Assembly (NCBI GenBank): GCA_934045905.1
Contig: OW203768.1
Location: 1,640,316 to 1,704,315 of the forward strand
DNA from: Leuctra nigra
Lineage: Eukaryota > Arthropoda > Insecta > Plecoptera > Leuctridae
DNA length: 64,000 nucleotides
Direction of reading: 5' to 3'
The translations under genes were made by a program, and so were the position numbers. Position 1 is the first letter of the stretch. Each line of letters begins with the position of its first letter. The notes under the pieces are model-generated. The model had not been told where the DNA came from and searched no databases. It saw nothing but the letters and a program-made list of their open reading frames with translations. Shown one piece after another: positions 1-12,600 of this stretch.

Positions 1-849
1 TTAGAAGAGTAATTTCAGTTCCTAAGACACAAGTAATTCGTAATATTTGATTAATTTCTTCCTAAACTCAGCGCTCCGCCACTGGTCTTGACTGCACATG
101 TGTCAGATATGCGTGGAATTCGGAATTCCTGCCCACCGCCCTCTAACCGCTGTTTTAACGGCCTATTAGAGCCTTAAAACTCACTAAATGCGCGTTTTAT
201 TGCGCATCTGTCACGTGACCTCTTCCACGACTAGCCCACGTGCTCGGACTGTTTCCACAGCCGACAGGAATATTACCATTCGTTTCAATCAGAATCACAT
301 TTCAATGCAAATATTAAGCAAATGCCATTTTATGAATGTCAACAATTTATACCTTCTGTCGGAATAAATTGTCTCAGAATAGCTAAGATAAGAACGTTAC
401 GATTTGCCGTGTACAAAACAATAGAACAAGATATGCTTAAAACGTAAAATAAAACCAATCAAGAATGTAATTCCGAAATTAGACCGCATCCAAAATATTT
501 GTAAGATCAAAACGTCGAGAAGAGATAGTTTCTTTCACTAATTTAAAAATCTGAAAATATTTGAAAACATTTTAGACACTCTATAACGCCTGAAACCCGT
601 ATTTGAAAATGCCACAATTTAAAATTTACAGCAATGTATTTCTTGTGTGTAAGTTGCAGTTCCATGTCCTGCTCGGTGGAGGCGCCATGTTTTGTTACGG
701 ACCAACGCAACTGATGTACAAATGTACAGCGAATGAACTCTATCCATGTGTATGGACCACATCTCTACCAAGTGGCAGATGAATCATCTGGCCCGATGTT
801 AGTTTCATCTCGCAGATAAAACTGAGACGTGACTTCCCGGTTAATCTCT

Positions 850-1242
850 TTGCATCACGGCATACTGGAGCGCATTTACTTGCATCACGGCATATTGGAG
901 CGCATTTACTTGCATCACGGCATATTGGAGCGCATTTACTTGCATCACGGCATACTGGAGCGCATTTACTTGCATCACGGCATACTGGAGCGCATTTACT
1001 TGCATCACGGCATATTGGAGTGCATTTACAATTGCATCACGGCATATTGTAGCGCATTTACAATTGTATCACGGCATACTGGAGCGCATTTACAATTGTA
1101 TCACGGCATACTGGAGCGCATTTACAATTGCATCACGGCATACTGGACCGCATTTACTTGCATCACGGCATACTGGAGCGCATTTACTTGCATCACGGCA
1201 TACTGGAGCGCATTTACTTGCATCACGGCATATTGGACTGCA
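850..1242 (+). repeat. 30/33-bp minisatellite, about 13 units
   Basis: Units of ttgcatcacggcatactgga plus gcgcatttac (30 bp) tandemly repeated; middle units gain three bases (acaattg/aca) to 33 bp. Because 30 and 33 are multiples of three, open frames run through the array on both strands; these are not genes. Main variation is catac/catat and tgga(g/c). Confidence 0.95.
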
Positions 1243-2929
1243 TCACAGACAGAGAATACTTCTTTCGACATGATAATATCACTGATAAAACATATAGAAA
1301 GTGAAAAGGTGTTGGTTGACTGGGACTTTTTAATACAGTAGATGCAAGTTTGATGCACCTCTATACATTTCCATGTACCTATCCTATTGTTTTTTTTTTG
1401 TAGACCTGCAAATGTCACATGAAATTACATTTTTGATACTTTTTTTGTAGACTATTTATTCAAGAAACTTGTCAGGGAGAGTTCAATGCACTTTCAGGAT
1501 CCGTATTACAAAATATATTGTATCATTTCACTACAACAGCAAATCATTGGGTTATATATAAAACATGTACAGTCGAACTATACAAAGGCAACTTTTAGTT
1601 TATTAACCAGGTTCTGCACATGAAATACCTAACAACCAATCTCCAGAAATGGTATTTCATTGCGGTGTGTAATTATTAAATTCGCACAATATGTATTGCG
1701 AAATCGCATTATAATAAATGAACTCTCAATTGCAAGAGCATATAGGAATATGAATGATTGTATAATTAAAATAAACACACGTGAACACAAATATTACGCG
1801 ATTCGCTCTTAAAATACCAGTGTAAAACGTAAAACGATCAAACTGTATAAAATCCATTCTCGGAAAGTATCGACCATGGACCATTGGTATTGTCAAGCCA
1901 TTTATAAGATTGCCATCCAGCAATCTATTAAAAACACGTTGTTTACATTAAATATAATTAGGTACTGATATTTTACAATCAATAAAATCGTATTCAAAAT
2001 TCAAAATTGAGCTAAGTGACTGTGGCTTGACAGTAGATTTCAAGGTCAATCTTAGGGTGTGAAATGAACTATGCCAAGTGATAATGCCTCTGAAATGAAA
2101 CATTCTCACCGCTTCTTATTTCACACGACTAAACACGATGCAATTACACAACCCGACCGCCCTAATTTATTACCCTCAGCGCGAGATCTCGATCGACTCT
2201 CGACTATTCGCGTTCGAGATGATATCGACACAAACAGATGGCGATCTTTAATTACAGCCGCGATTTCGGAGGCGTTTTCAATTTGCATTCCATAACGAGT
2301 GTCGATATTAACTGGAGATGTGATCACTGCGCATGACAAGCCACGATGTGTGTTTCACGGAGAACTTTCCGACCTCGGACTTCGCAATCAACAACCGGCT
2401 TTTTATCAATGAACTCGAAATTGAATTCGCTCGATAAAATAGCTCTGGACAAAGTTGGGCCGATTGAGTTTGCCGAAACAAACTCGAATACACTTTGCAA
2501 CAACACATAATCAAATCTACTGTCGAATGGAATTCTGTATTTGTTTGTGTTTGTGTGTATCTTGGGGGCCGCCAATATGAAACAGGAAGTAATCCAGTTA
2601 TTGACGATGTTACGGCAAATGATATTTACTTGTTTTCCTATCCACGCGTGCACGCTTTTAGTGCGAACTTGTACAGTTTATATCAGTCATTCTGCTTCAT
2701 GCTCCCTTCTCGGGCTGACGTTGAAGCGTTGACCAATCAGGAGCCGATGTTCCCCCGTTAGCGAGGGTAACGCAGCTCCTGGTGCATCGCTGTAACGCGG
2801 GAATGTCGGCTCCCCATTGGTCCACGCCGCGACGCTCTCGTGCGAGCACCAATCACGCTCAAGGACAGAACTTTCGTCGAGCGGACGACAACGTCACTAG
2901 AATTTCCCTATTGGGGCTAGTTGACACTT

Positions 2930-3150
2930 TCTCTTTGTCTGTGTCTCTTTCTGTGTTTTTGCCAGCAGTGACTACGTGAAACCGTTCAACCAATCGACCT
3001 GGAATTTTGCACACACACTAATGTCATGCGAGTTCAGTCTTGTTTTTGAACGAGATCCTATTTTTTGAAAATTAAAACGGATCCGTTTGACTAATCAATT
3101 TAAAACCTTTCATGATCATTGGAACCAACATTTTAGATTTTTTTTACCAT
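2930..3150 (+). mobile_element. Helitron-family internal fragment
   Basis: tgccagcagtgactacgtga aaccgttcaaccaatcgacc tggaattttgcacacac and atcattggaaccaacatttt match 53440-53790; no 3' terminus here. Confidence 0.6.
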
Positions 3151-3282
3151 TTTCAGACTACCTAATCATTTTATGCTTGGTCCGAAACATTTGTCAATTT
3201 TATTAGAAATTTAAAACACACCACTGCTCCTTTGACTCATTTCATTTCAGCTCTTATCCATGTCATGTCAGTAGATCAGCAC

Positions 3283-3425
3283 TGCGATCGTGTAACTTTG
3301 CTGGACAAACGATCGACAACTCTTATGAGAGATTAGCATTGACTCGACTTTGTAATCGATCGACTATGACGTGTCAATGTTATTCTCCCATAAGAGTTGT
3401 CGATCGTTTGTCGAGCAAAGTCGCA
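3283..3425. mobile_element. Foldback element beside netrin EGF-2 exon
   Basis: Arms actttgctggacaaacgatc...gacaactcttatgag and the inverse of ctcccataagagttgtcgat...cgtttgtcgagcaaagtcgcag. Loop about 55 bp. It ends about 55 bp before the acceptor at 3480, so it sits in the branch-point region. Confidence 0.85.
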
Positions 3426-3480
3426 GTGCAGAACCTCGCAACGCATATCAATGTGCTGACTCGATGTGTTTCCCCCGCAG

Positions 3481-3669
3481 CTTGCAACTGTAACCTGCAC
3501 GCGCGCCGCTGCCGGTTCAACATGGAACTGTACAAGCTGTCGGGGCGCATCAGTGGCGGCGTGTGTCTCAAGTGTCGCCACTTCACCGCGGGACGCCACT
3601 GCCACTACTGCAAGGAGGGTTACTATCGCGACCCCACCAAGCCCATCTCGCACAAGAAGGCGTGTAGAG
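3481..3669 (+). CDS. Net: Netrin exon: laminin-EGF module 2
   Basis: The exon starts two bases into an Ala codon after a pyrimidine-rich acceptor (tttcccccgcag) and ends one base into a codon before the donor gtaggt. It encodes 62 complete codons with eight cysteines in laminin-EGF spacing: [10 protein letters not shown] near the start, then [15 protein letters not shown] and the closing KKAC. Motifs such as [14 protein letters not shown] and [12 protein letters not shown] are hallmarks of netrin EGF module 2, in the part that contacts DCC receptors in known netrins. The residue after the RHF/T position reads [10 protein letters not shown], where many netrins have CRHNTAGRHC, so the usual N-glycosylation-like Asn is Phe here (comparison from memory of the family). 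A foldback element ends about 55 bp upstream. Confidence 0.95.
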
Positions 3670-6600
3670 GTAGGTGACCACGTGACCCAGTGACCTCGGT
3701 GCAGTAGTAGACCTGACGTAGTGGAATCTAATGGTGTGAAGTATTTCAATCAAATCAAAAATATATTTCATTGTTTTCACAACTCCAAATAATAACACTA
3801 TTTTAAGTTTGAAGTACCTAGGTCAATTTTAAAATTTTAAGTGGAAGGACCAGAATCTAAGCCGCTATTATTAAGATTATGAATACCGTTTTAGATTAGG
3901 AGCGAATCAACATAGGTAGACAATAAATTTCAATCTTTGTGCATGACTTTTTTGAAAATGTTTATAACTTCCATCTACATTAGAAAACTCATAAAACTCA
4001 TGTTTATATCTAAAAAAAATGTAAAGTACCTATTCAATTGATGCAAAGAGTGATTCTTTTACTTCAACTTTGTCGCTTGTCTATCTTCTACGAGACTGTC
4101 AGAATCTTAAAAATGCAGCCATCTTCGTTATACGTCCTTCCTCTTAAAAACTTGGCCTCTTCTACAACTTAATGCCACTAACTTAAAAGTTACCTTTCAA
4201 GTTTGGTTTATTTTAATATTGTTTTAGTATTGGGGGAAAATCAGTTAGACAGTGAAAATTTGAAATATTTCACAACATTGAATTTCAAATAGATTTAATT
4301 TGAGCGTTTTCGCTTCCACGCGGCTAACCTCAGCAAGGCTGTGCTAGGAAGAGAGTCAGCGAAAGAGAATTGAGTTTTCATTTGCGCTGGAACGACGGGA
4401 CGTGGTTGGCAATCAGGAAGAGTGGAGACGGGAATCTGGAAGAGTCGAGGTGATTCTAAAACCATCCTCAGAGACATTACGTTCACCGAATCAAGTTTAA
4501 CATTACGCATTCACATCGGGTCGCGTCATCGATTCTCAGCCAAATCAGAGAGAATTGGCCATTTTATGACATTTCAAAAATTGACTTCTCAAAGAAATGG
4601 TAATTCTTAACGCAATATTAGATTAGTTACAGAATCCAAACGGAATCAAACCACTGTTTCTTGGGAGGAAAAACCGCTTAGACGATAATTTTGAGAATTT
4701 GAAGCAATATATTTGTAGAGAATTTAATTCTGCTCGTTGCAATTTGTTAACAATTTAAATAAATTTAACAACACTGAAGCTGATTCCTAAGTGAGTTTTT
4801 CCCTGAATTTAAATTCGCCAACTTTTATCTAAACGAAACTGACGGCTGTGTCGCAATTTTCCCCAAAAGCGGACAAATATCCTACGCCCATTATTTACTA
4901 CTGTTATGCAAGTTTTGGAGGTAGTTTTGATACCCATTTTCAGGGATTGAGAAATTTAAGAAATATCTGATTGAAATAAAAAAGTGTTTTTTCATAATCT
5001 TCATGAAATATTTTTTTTTTCACAGAGCATACATAAATGCACCATTTCAAATTAAATTGGAGTGGGAAAAACAGCTCACAAAAATATAGGCCACAAAACA
5101 TATACGTACATAATATAATGTTGGCTGGCCAAGCCTGTCACACTTTTTACCATAATACATACTAGTTCTAAATCTAATCTACATTATTCAATTTCTTCTT
5201 CTTCCCCTCTTCTTATTATTTCCTTATTTGTGAAAAATAAAACTTTCTCATGTGTTCGCTCCATAAGATCTGCTCGGCGTCTCGCCGGCGTGCAAACGCT
5301 TCGGCATGAAAACAAACGCCCCGTGTGTTTGCAGCTTTAATGAGACGCTCATGATCTTCAAAATGACGGTCTTCTTAGATTCCTTCTGGTCTTGAAGAGA
5401 TTCTAACCCGACTCGTGGAACAGGCAAGTGAAAGGGAAATGCACTCACTCGAGTCCCTCCTGACAAAGGCGTCGTCGCTTATCTCCGAACATTTTAACAA
5501 CGCCTCCGCGTGTCCCGCCGCAAACGAGGCCAATAGAGGGCGCTGTTGGGGCAACACGAGAGTCTTGTTAGCGCTGCTCGCTCAGCCGGCGCGAAGCCGA
5601 GAACACTGTGACGTCACTTACAGTCAAACGCCTCGCGGTTTGTCGTCGAGTTCGCTTTTGAAACTCCGGCGGCGATGGAGAACGGCAAAGTGGGAACGTA
5701 AATGCATAAGAGTATGTTGAACAAACTGACGGCTGCGTCAAATTTTCACAAAATGCGGACATATATCCTAGACTCGTTATTTTCTTCACTGTTATGCAAC
5801 TTTTGGAGGTAGTTTTGATACACATTTTCTGGGTATCCTATTGAGAAAATGTAAGAAATATTTCAAGGAAAAAAGTTTTATTTTCATATTATTTTTTATG
5901 GAAAAAATGAGAAATTAAACGTTTTTTTCAATAATTTCTTACGTTTCTACAGCGGTCCCCAAGTACTCTTAAAGAATACATTTTTCGCGGCGAAGGCTGC
6001 GATCGACGTGCATTTTACCAGATTGCAGGGAAACCTGACACAGTACGACAATGTGTCTTATGTGCTCATACATCAGATCGTAAAGAGATTGAATATGCTT
6101 TGAATATGGTTTAAAAGTGCGGCCTTCAACATCAACGAAAGTATTTAGCACTGTCGTTAGAAGTAGCCAATCACAACATAAAGCGAATGTCAACGCGTCT
6201 ACAGGGTGCGAAATTCTAACTAAAGTAGTACAGAGCTTTCTTCTGGAATTGTAGTATTTTTATTCCTACGCAAACTGATTTGAGAATCTGAAAATGTCGT
6301 AAGGTTTACAAACTTTCAGCGAAGTCGGTCAAGAATTGAGAGTTCTAACATTTTATTTGCTTTTCAATTTCAAGTCAGTTGCTTCAAGTACCTATATATG
6401 CTCGCTTATCGACGCGTTTCACGGAGTTTATTTTAAGTTTAAATTAATAATTCAGATATAAAAAACTTTTCTCTCAATAAAAACGTTTCCAATGATTTTC
6501 CAAATGCCTGTATAAACCATGTATAAAACCATGTACAGGCTAGCTAATAAACAACCCAGGAAGAAGATTGGAATCTCATGCAGTTATCTTGCGCTGCGAA

Positions 6601-9600
6601 TTCGAAATGTATAAACCTCTAAATTTAAACGAAACAAAACAACTTAATATTCCAGCCGAATGTATTCCTGATAATCTGCGATCAAAACAAAAACCCCTAC
6701 GTGATTTCACTGCTTAGCATTTCACTTCACTTTGTACATTCTGTTTGTTGAGCCCAGAAGATCTACATGGGAAAGAACAGTCACACTGATGATTTCACAC
6801 ATTTCATTGGGAGGGGGAAACCAACACTTAGGGTGGACACAACTATGCAAATCAGTCATTAAACATGACACTTTTAAACTCTTCATGAAAAACGGGACAA
6901 ACTTTTACACAATAGTGGGCAAGGGCGTATTTAGGGGGGGGGGGGGGGGCCGAGGGGGCCATGCCCCCCCCCCCCGAAATCAGGGTTTCATCTAAGAAAA
7001 TAAGCACATTTAAAATAATATGTGAAAAAATACTTAAAAATAGACAGATCATGTCAAAAACGTTCCAAAGTTGTTAAAATTGAGTTAAAATTCCAAAAAA
7101 TTTCGAATTTTTGATATTTTTTAATTTATAATTTTCCAAAATAGCTATACACTGCGATTCAAAATTGCACCTAAATGAATGACCTTGATCCAAAATCTTC
7201 TCGGGGGGCTGCGCCCCCGAACCCCCTGTTATCCACTGTCAATTTTTCAAAATATTAGTAATGTCTGGCCCCCCCCCCCCCGATTTTTAATCCTGGATAC
7301 GCCCTTGATAGTGGGTCTGGGGCGCATAGCCCTTGGAAATTTTTAAATTGAAATGAATTTGACTTGAAATTTTTCCAACGGAACTCTTAAAAAATTACAG
7401 AAGAAGGATCAAATATGTGTTCTTTGACAAACTTTATCTCTATTTGGTTCACCTAAAATGTACACAACTAAATCACATATTATGTATAATTCCTCATTTA
7501 GCTGTAAAAGCAAGTAACCAAAACATTGTAAATAAAGGCAGATCCAGTTTATTTTAGGTCACATTTATCCTGAAGCATCCCCTAAAATGTGAGACAAAAT
7601 TGCTATTATTTTATGACACCGTTTTGGATCACACTTTAGGGGCTGTTTCCGGAAAAATTGGACCTAAAATCCACAGCGCTGTTCTGAATTCCCCCTGTTT
7701 TTGGCTACTACTTATAAAAACTCTGAACCCCGAATGACAGATCCATTACACTTGCATTCTGCTGCACATGCGCAATGATCACGCCATGAGCTATCACGTG
7801 ACACCCCTGCATATGTCACCCCCCCCCCCCCTCCCCCATCGCATGAAACTAATATCCAGCGAGTTTATTAAGAAATCCAACTCTACGCAAACAGCGCCAG
7901 TGAAATTCGCTTTTACTTGATCTATGAAACAATTAGCATATCCCAAGAGTGCGATATTGAATATGTTAACAGCCACATCCCGAGCGGCAAGTTTAATAAA
8001 GTGGGATTAGGATTGATCAAACATGGGAGGGGTGGCTGGGGGGGGGGATGCAAAGAGTTGGCTTGCGGAAGTTTGCCTGACTCGGGGGATGAAATACCTT
8101 TGAGCTCTGTTTAAATATCAAGCAAGGCGGAAATGTGGATTTTGTAAAACAATTAGATAACTTTTGGTAACAAATGAGTGATTAAGTTTGAGGGAGTGTG
8201 TGATGGATATGACGTAATATAAACAGGCGAATAGGAAAACGAGAAGAGAGAGTAATCAAATTTATATGCTTGCTTTTGACTTAGACGTTACAACGTTGCT
8301 AATTTTAATATTTTGTACGTATTGCACGTATTTTTTACGTTTTGATTGTATTTAAATTAAAACTTAATTTCTAAAATAACGGTACTTCTGTATGTAACGT
8401 TATATTCGACATAGAAATGTAGTTCTTGCCAAATTGTCTCAAAACGTGAAATTGCTGAAAAAATATTTAAAAAAATAAAATTCTGAAGGAAAAACAATTA
8501 AATTAGAAGACAGGAAACATAGTTATAAATCTGTTCCTCAGAGGTAGAAGGGTGGAAGTCCATTTCAATGATTCTTGAGATGAGCTCAAAAACACGCATT
8601 TCTGCCTTTCCAATCATTTTGTAATGGTGACATGAGTCATTGTGTAAGAGAATACTTCAATATAACTATATTTGTTGCACCAGTCATTTGGAAGAGCTTG
8701 TTGATTAGATCATTACAGAAGTGAACTATAGAGAATGTACATCGGGCCTTCTACCTCTGAGGTACAGATGAGCATAACCAATGAAGTTTCTTCTTTATTC
8801 TCCCCCTGTCACTGAGTAACAACCTCGATCTGTCAGTCTCGGATGATTGTTTGTAAAGCTCTGGTTTGTGTGAGTTGTACATCGGGCCTTCTACCTCTGA
8901 GGTACAGATGAGCATAACCAATGAAGTTTCTTCTTTATTCTCTCCCCTGTCACAGAGTAACAACCTCGATCTGTCAGTCTCGGATGATTGTTTGTAAAGC
9001 TCTGGTTTGTTTGAGATGTCAGAGCCAGTTGGAGTCGACGCCGTGTTGACACGTGACTTGTCCGTGTCACGTGACATTCCACGTGTCAGAGGCATCACGT
9101 GATCGGCGAACCACGTGATCCTTCCTCCAGACCAATCAGAAGCTAACGGGACATTGGACAATATGGGACGCAAGTTACAAGTCAAAATATACTAAGGGTC
9201 GTTATTACCATTAATTTAAGCTACAGTTAGTTTAAGCTCCACTGCAGAAAACTCGGGTGTATTACCATTATATACTGCAATTAATTACGGACCTTTTTTT
9301 GTCTGGGGCTTAACGTCGCACTGTTCTGCAGCGAGGCTAATGGCGACGGAAATTTTTTATTTACGGAGCTTATTTTCTCAGTTTAAATTAACCCAGTCTT
9401 CATTGACTGCAGTTTTATAAGCTATGCCAGTGCATAATGGTAACACACCATCAAATCCCGAAGTGGAGCTTAACTAAACTGAAGATTAAACTAATGGTAA
9501 AATGGTCCCTTAGACGTTTTTTAATCAACATTCTAAGAAATTTGCTAGGCTAATGGCGACCGATGAATGATTATGATGATGACGATGATGACTAGGTAAT

Positions 9601-12600
9601 GATGGAGGGTGGAAAGGAGGTGGTCGTGGTTTATAGTAAGGAACCTTCCCAGCATTTGCCTCTCGACTGAGGGAAACCACGACAATCCCTCAGTCAGGAA
9701 GAACGCCCGCGGGAATTGAACCCGGGACCGGAGTGCTTTAGACTTTAGAAATGATAAACTATGGAAATCTCAGGTGAAATCTAAATTTCAATCATAACTC
9801 TCAGTCACTTTGCTTCAATCCCTGGAATTATTTCTCATAGAGTTTCGAAATCATTTTGAAAATGCATTATAATAAAACTAACAGTAAATCGCTCTTTAAC
9901 CCGAGGGTAAGGTAGAGTTCTATTCTATCGGCGAGTTAAACGAACGTTTATGTTAATATGAGTTTATATATTTTGAATATGATTGTGGCTGTAACTTATT
10001 AATGGGATTTATTTAGAATTCAATTTTATGTTTGAAATGAACGCATCTTTAGGCTGTAATCTGTAGATGGAAAGAAAGGGAAGTAAAATCATGATATTTA
10101 GTCTCAATTCCTTGAGGCAACTGAATTGTATGGATCGGCTGAAAAATGAAACAGTCAAATAATTTGTCTTTCGCACAAAAGTGAAAAAAACGGTCGTCTG
10201 CAAGTTCAAATTTTGCATGATCAAATTTTCATGCATTCGATCAAGAACTGAGTTATTTAAATTTTACGCGTATTTTTGCTTATTGTAAAAATGTTTTATG
10301 GAAAAGTTCGCACAGCACCATGATCACTTGCAAATCATTATGTTTGTCATTACAGCTGTTTTCAAGGTCTATAAACAAGGGCAGATCCAGGATGAAATTT
10401 CCGGGGGGGGGGGAGGAATAAGTAGTATTTTGATAAATCTTAGTGGAAGATGGGGTTCAGGGGTGCAGCCCCAGAGAAAATTTTTGATCAAGGTCATTCG
10501 TTTAGGTACAATTTGGGGAATTAGAAATTAGAAAATTACAATTTAAAAATATAGGTAGGTATACATTTATTGCTCTTGTTAGGATATGCAAGTCCGGGGC
10601 GCACAGCCCCAGATATTTTTTGGAATTTTAACTCAATTCTAACAATTTTGGAACGTTTTTGACACGATATGTCTAGTTTTAGATTTTTTAAAAATATTAT
10701 TTAAATGTGTTTATTTTTTTCGATGAAACCCTAATTTCACCCCCCCCCCCCCCTGAATACGCCCTAGTCTATTGAGTCGTCAATCTAGCAGCGATTTGAT
10801 GCGAAACAAATGCTCGCTTATAAACACGTTACACAGCGCGTTTTCCTATAGCTGATAATAAATGCATGGATCCTGAGACACAGTGTTTGCTCCTGCTCAA
10901 AGAACGTCTCGAGACGCACCGACGACGAGGAACTCTAACCTCACTCTTTGTCATGTGACATCTCCCACATGTGTTAATCAGCACTCGACGAGTCAAGAGG
11001 GCCGTGCATGAATCTCATTAGCCGTGGAGAGATGATCTGTCAGCACTCATCGGGGCCGTGGAATGCGCGGACAAGTGGCTGCTGCGCTGGGGCTCTAGAG
11101 GGCGGTGAAAGTCGACGCATCAAGATGGCGGATCACGGCCATGTCGATACAGATGACGTCATTCATTTTCACACTCTTGAAACATTTTGTCAGTTTCACT
11201 CACACTCTGTTTCTTATTCTTCATAGCAAATGCATCTTGTAGCAATTTCACTTGATCGTCAACGGAAAGATATCACAACACAATGTGAGATTTTCCATTG
11301 TTGAGACAGTTGCCAGTTGGTCAAAAATGCCGTCTTGGATGACTATCTGCGAAAGTTTCTGCAAAGCCGTCGGGCAATTTTGATATCTACTGCTGACCAA
11401 TAAACATCATTCCAAATGATGTAGTTAGCTCTGCTTTTTAACACATTTCAAATATAGTACCATGATCCTAATATCTATTTATGTTATACAGAATTGAATA
11501 ACATATAATAGATATTATGGATCATAGAACTGCATGTGACATGTTTTAAAAGCAGAGCTAGGTTACTAGATAATTTTCAATGTTGTCTATTTGGGGTGTA
11601 CAGTCATGTGGAAATATATTCGGTAAACTCCTTTTCCCTTTGCATTTACGTAAGTTATGGGCTCCTCGACCCGTAACTCTGGCAATGTTGTTTGAATGTG
11701 GTGAGAGGTGAAAGGAGCGTTTACCGAATATATTTCCATGACTGTACTTTCAACTTTGTGTCGATATTGCTGCGAACTTTCTTTACAAACTTATGATTTG
11801 TCTGCTGTTAGAAACTGTTGGCTCTTCCTTCTCGCTCCATCACGCAGAGTGTTAATAGCTGCGTCGCTCGCTTCGCTCTAACAACTGCAGCAAATGAACA
11901 CGAGGGCGAATGTCGAAGATCTCCGATTCTCTTCCACATCACGAAGAAAAAGATAATTCGTTCTCAACGATATTGTCTACGAGAAGCCGCACGTCGGTTT
12001 TTTGTGTACCTCAGCCATCACCCCTTTGGGGGCACTCGAGTTGATGATCGGGGGGGTCTCATCACCCCCCAGGGGGGCCCCACACCCCCGCCGCTCAATT
12101 ACCTCACCCTCTCGTGCGCGGTCAAACGTCTAGCTAGAAGCGCGTGGAATCATCACCTCGGCCAATCAGCGAGTTCAATCTACACACCTTGGCCGTAATT
12201 GTGATTGGCTCAACTTCTCGCGCGTTTTGTTTTGATTGGTTGAAACTACGTGTTGAATGTCGCAAGTTTATTTGTCACGTGACAGTCTTTGTTAACAAGT
12301 TCGTCACCGGAAAGTCGATTCGAGGCTAAACTATCAGAAGGCCTATTCTAGGACGTTTTCCCAATTCAATTCTGATGGAATCCGGTCACGGCCTTAAGGA
12401 TATTGCATGGAATCGAATTCCAGTGGAATTGGGAATTTAAAAGTACTACTTTCTAAAGTTCTAAGTTCCAAGTAAAAGATTACTTTTGGAACAATGAGAG
12501 AAAGGCTAAGAAAAGGTGCAAAATAAATTATGGTTGGATGTTCAAAGAAGAAGAGAACTGAAGACATTAAAACACTTTGGGCCACATCTCGATGCTCGCG

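Larger units (their letters stand above)
1..3480 (+). other. Sequence upstream of first visible netrin exon (inferred intron)
   Basis: No exon of the netrin N-terminal half was found here, so this is probably the 3' end of another netrin intron. It holds the 30-bp minisatellite (850-1242), Helitron-like sequence (2930-3150) and a foldback element (3283-3425). 1-849 and 1243-2929 are otherwise AT-rich with nothing recognisable; open frames around 2070-2980 are short and lack coding features. Confidence 0.6.

Noticed and set aside
829..1418. Open frames of 70-170 codons on both strands
   Set aside because: Produced by the 30/33-bp minisatellite, whose period is a multiple of three.
8751..9185. 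144-codon minus-strand frame with an internal repeat
   Set aside because: Repetition comes from the 140-bp tandem duplication; no domain or codon bias.
11818..12198. 126-codon frame
   Set aside because: No domain, no splice sites in phase, low-complexity Pro stretch from a C-rich tract.
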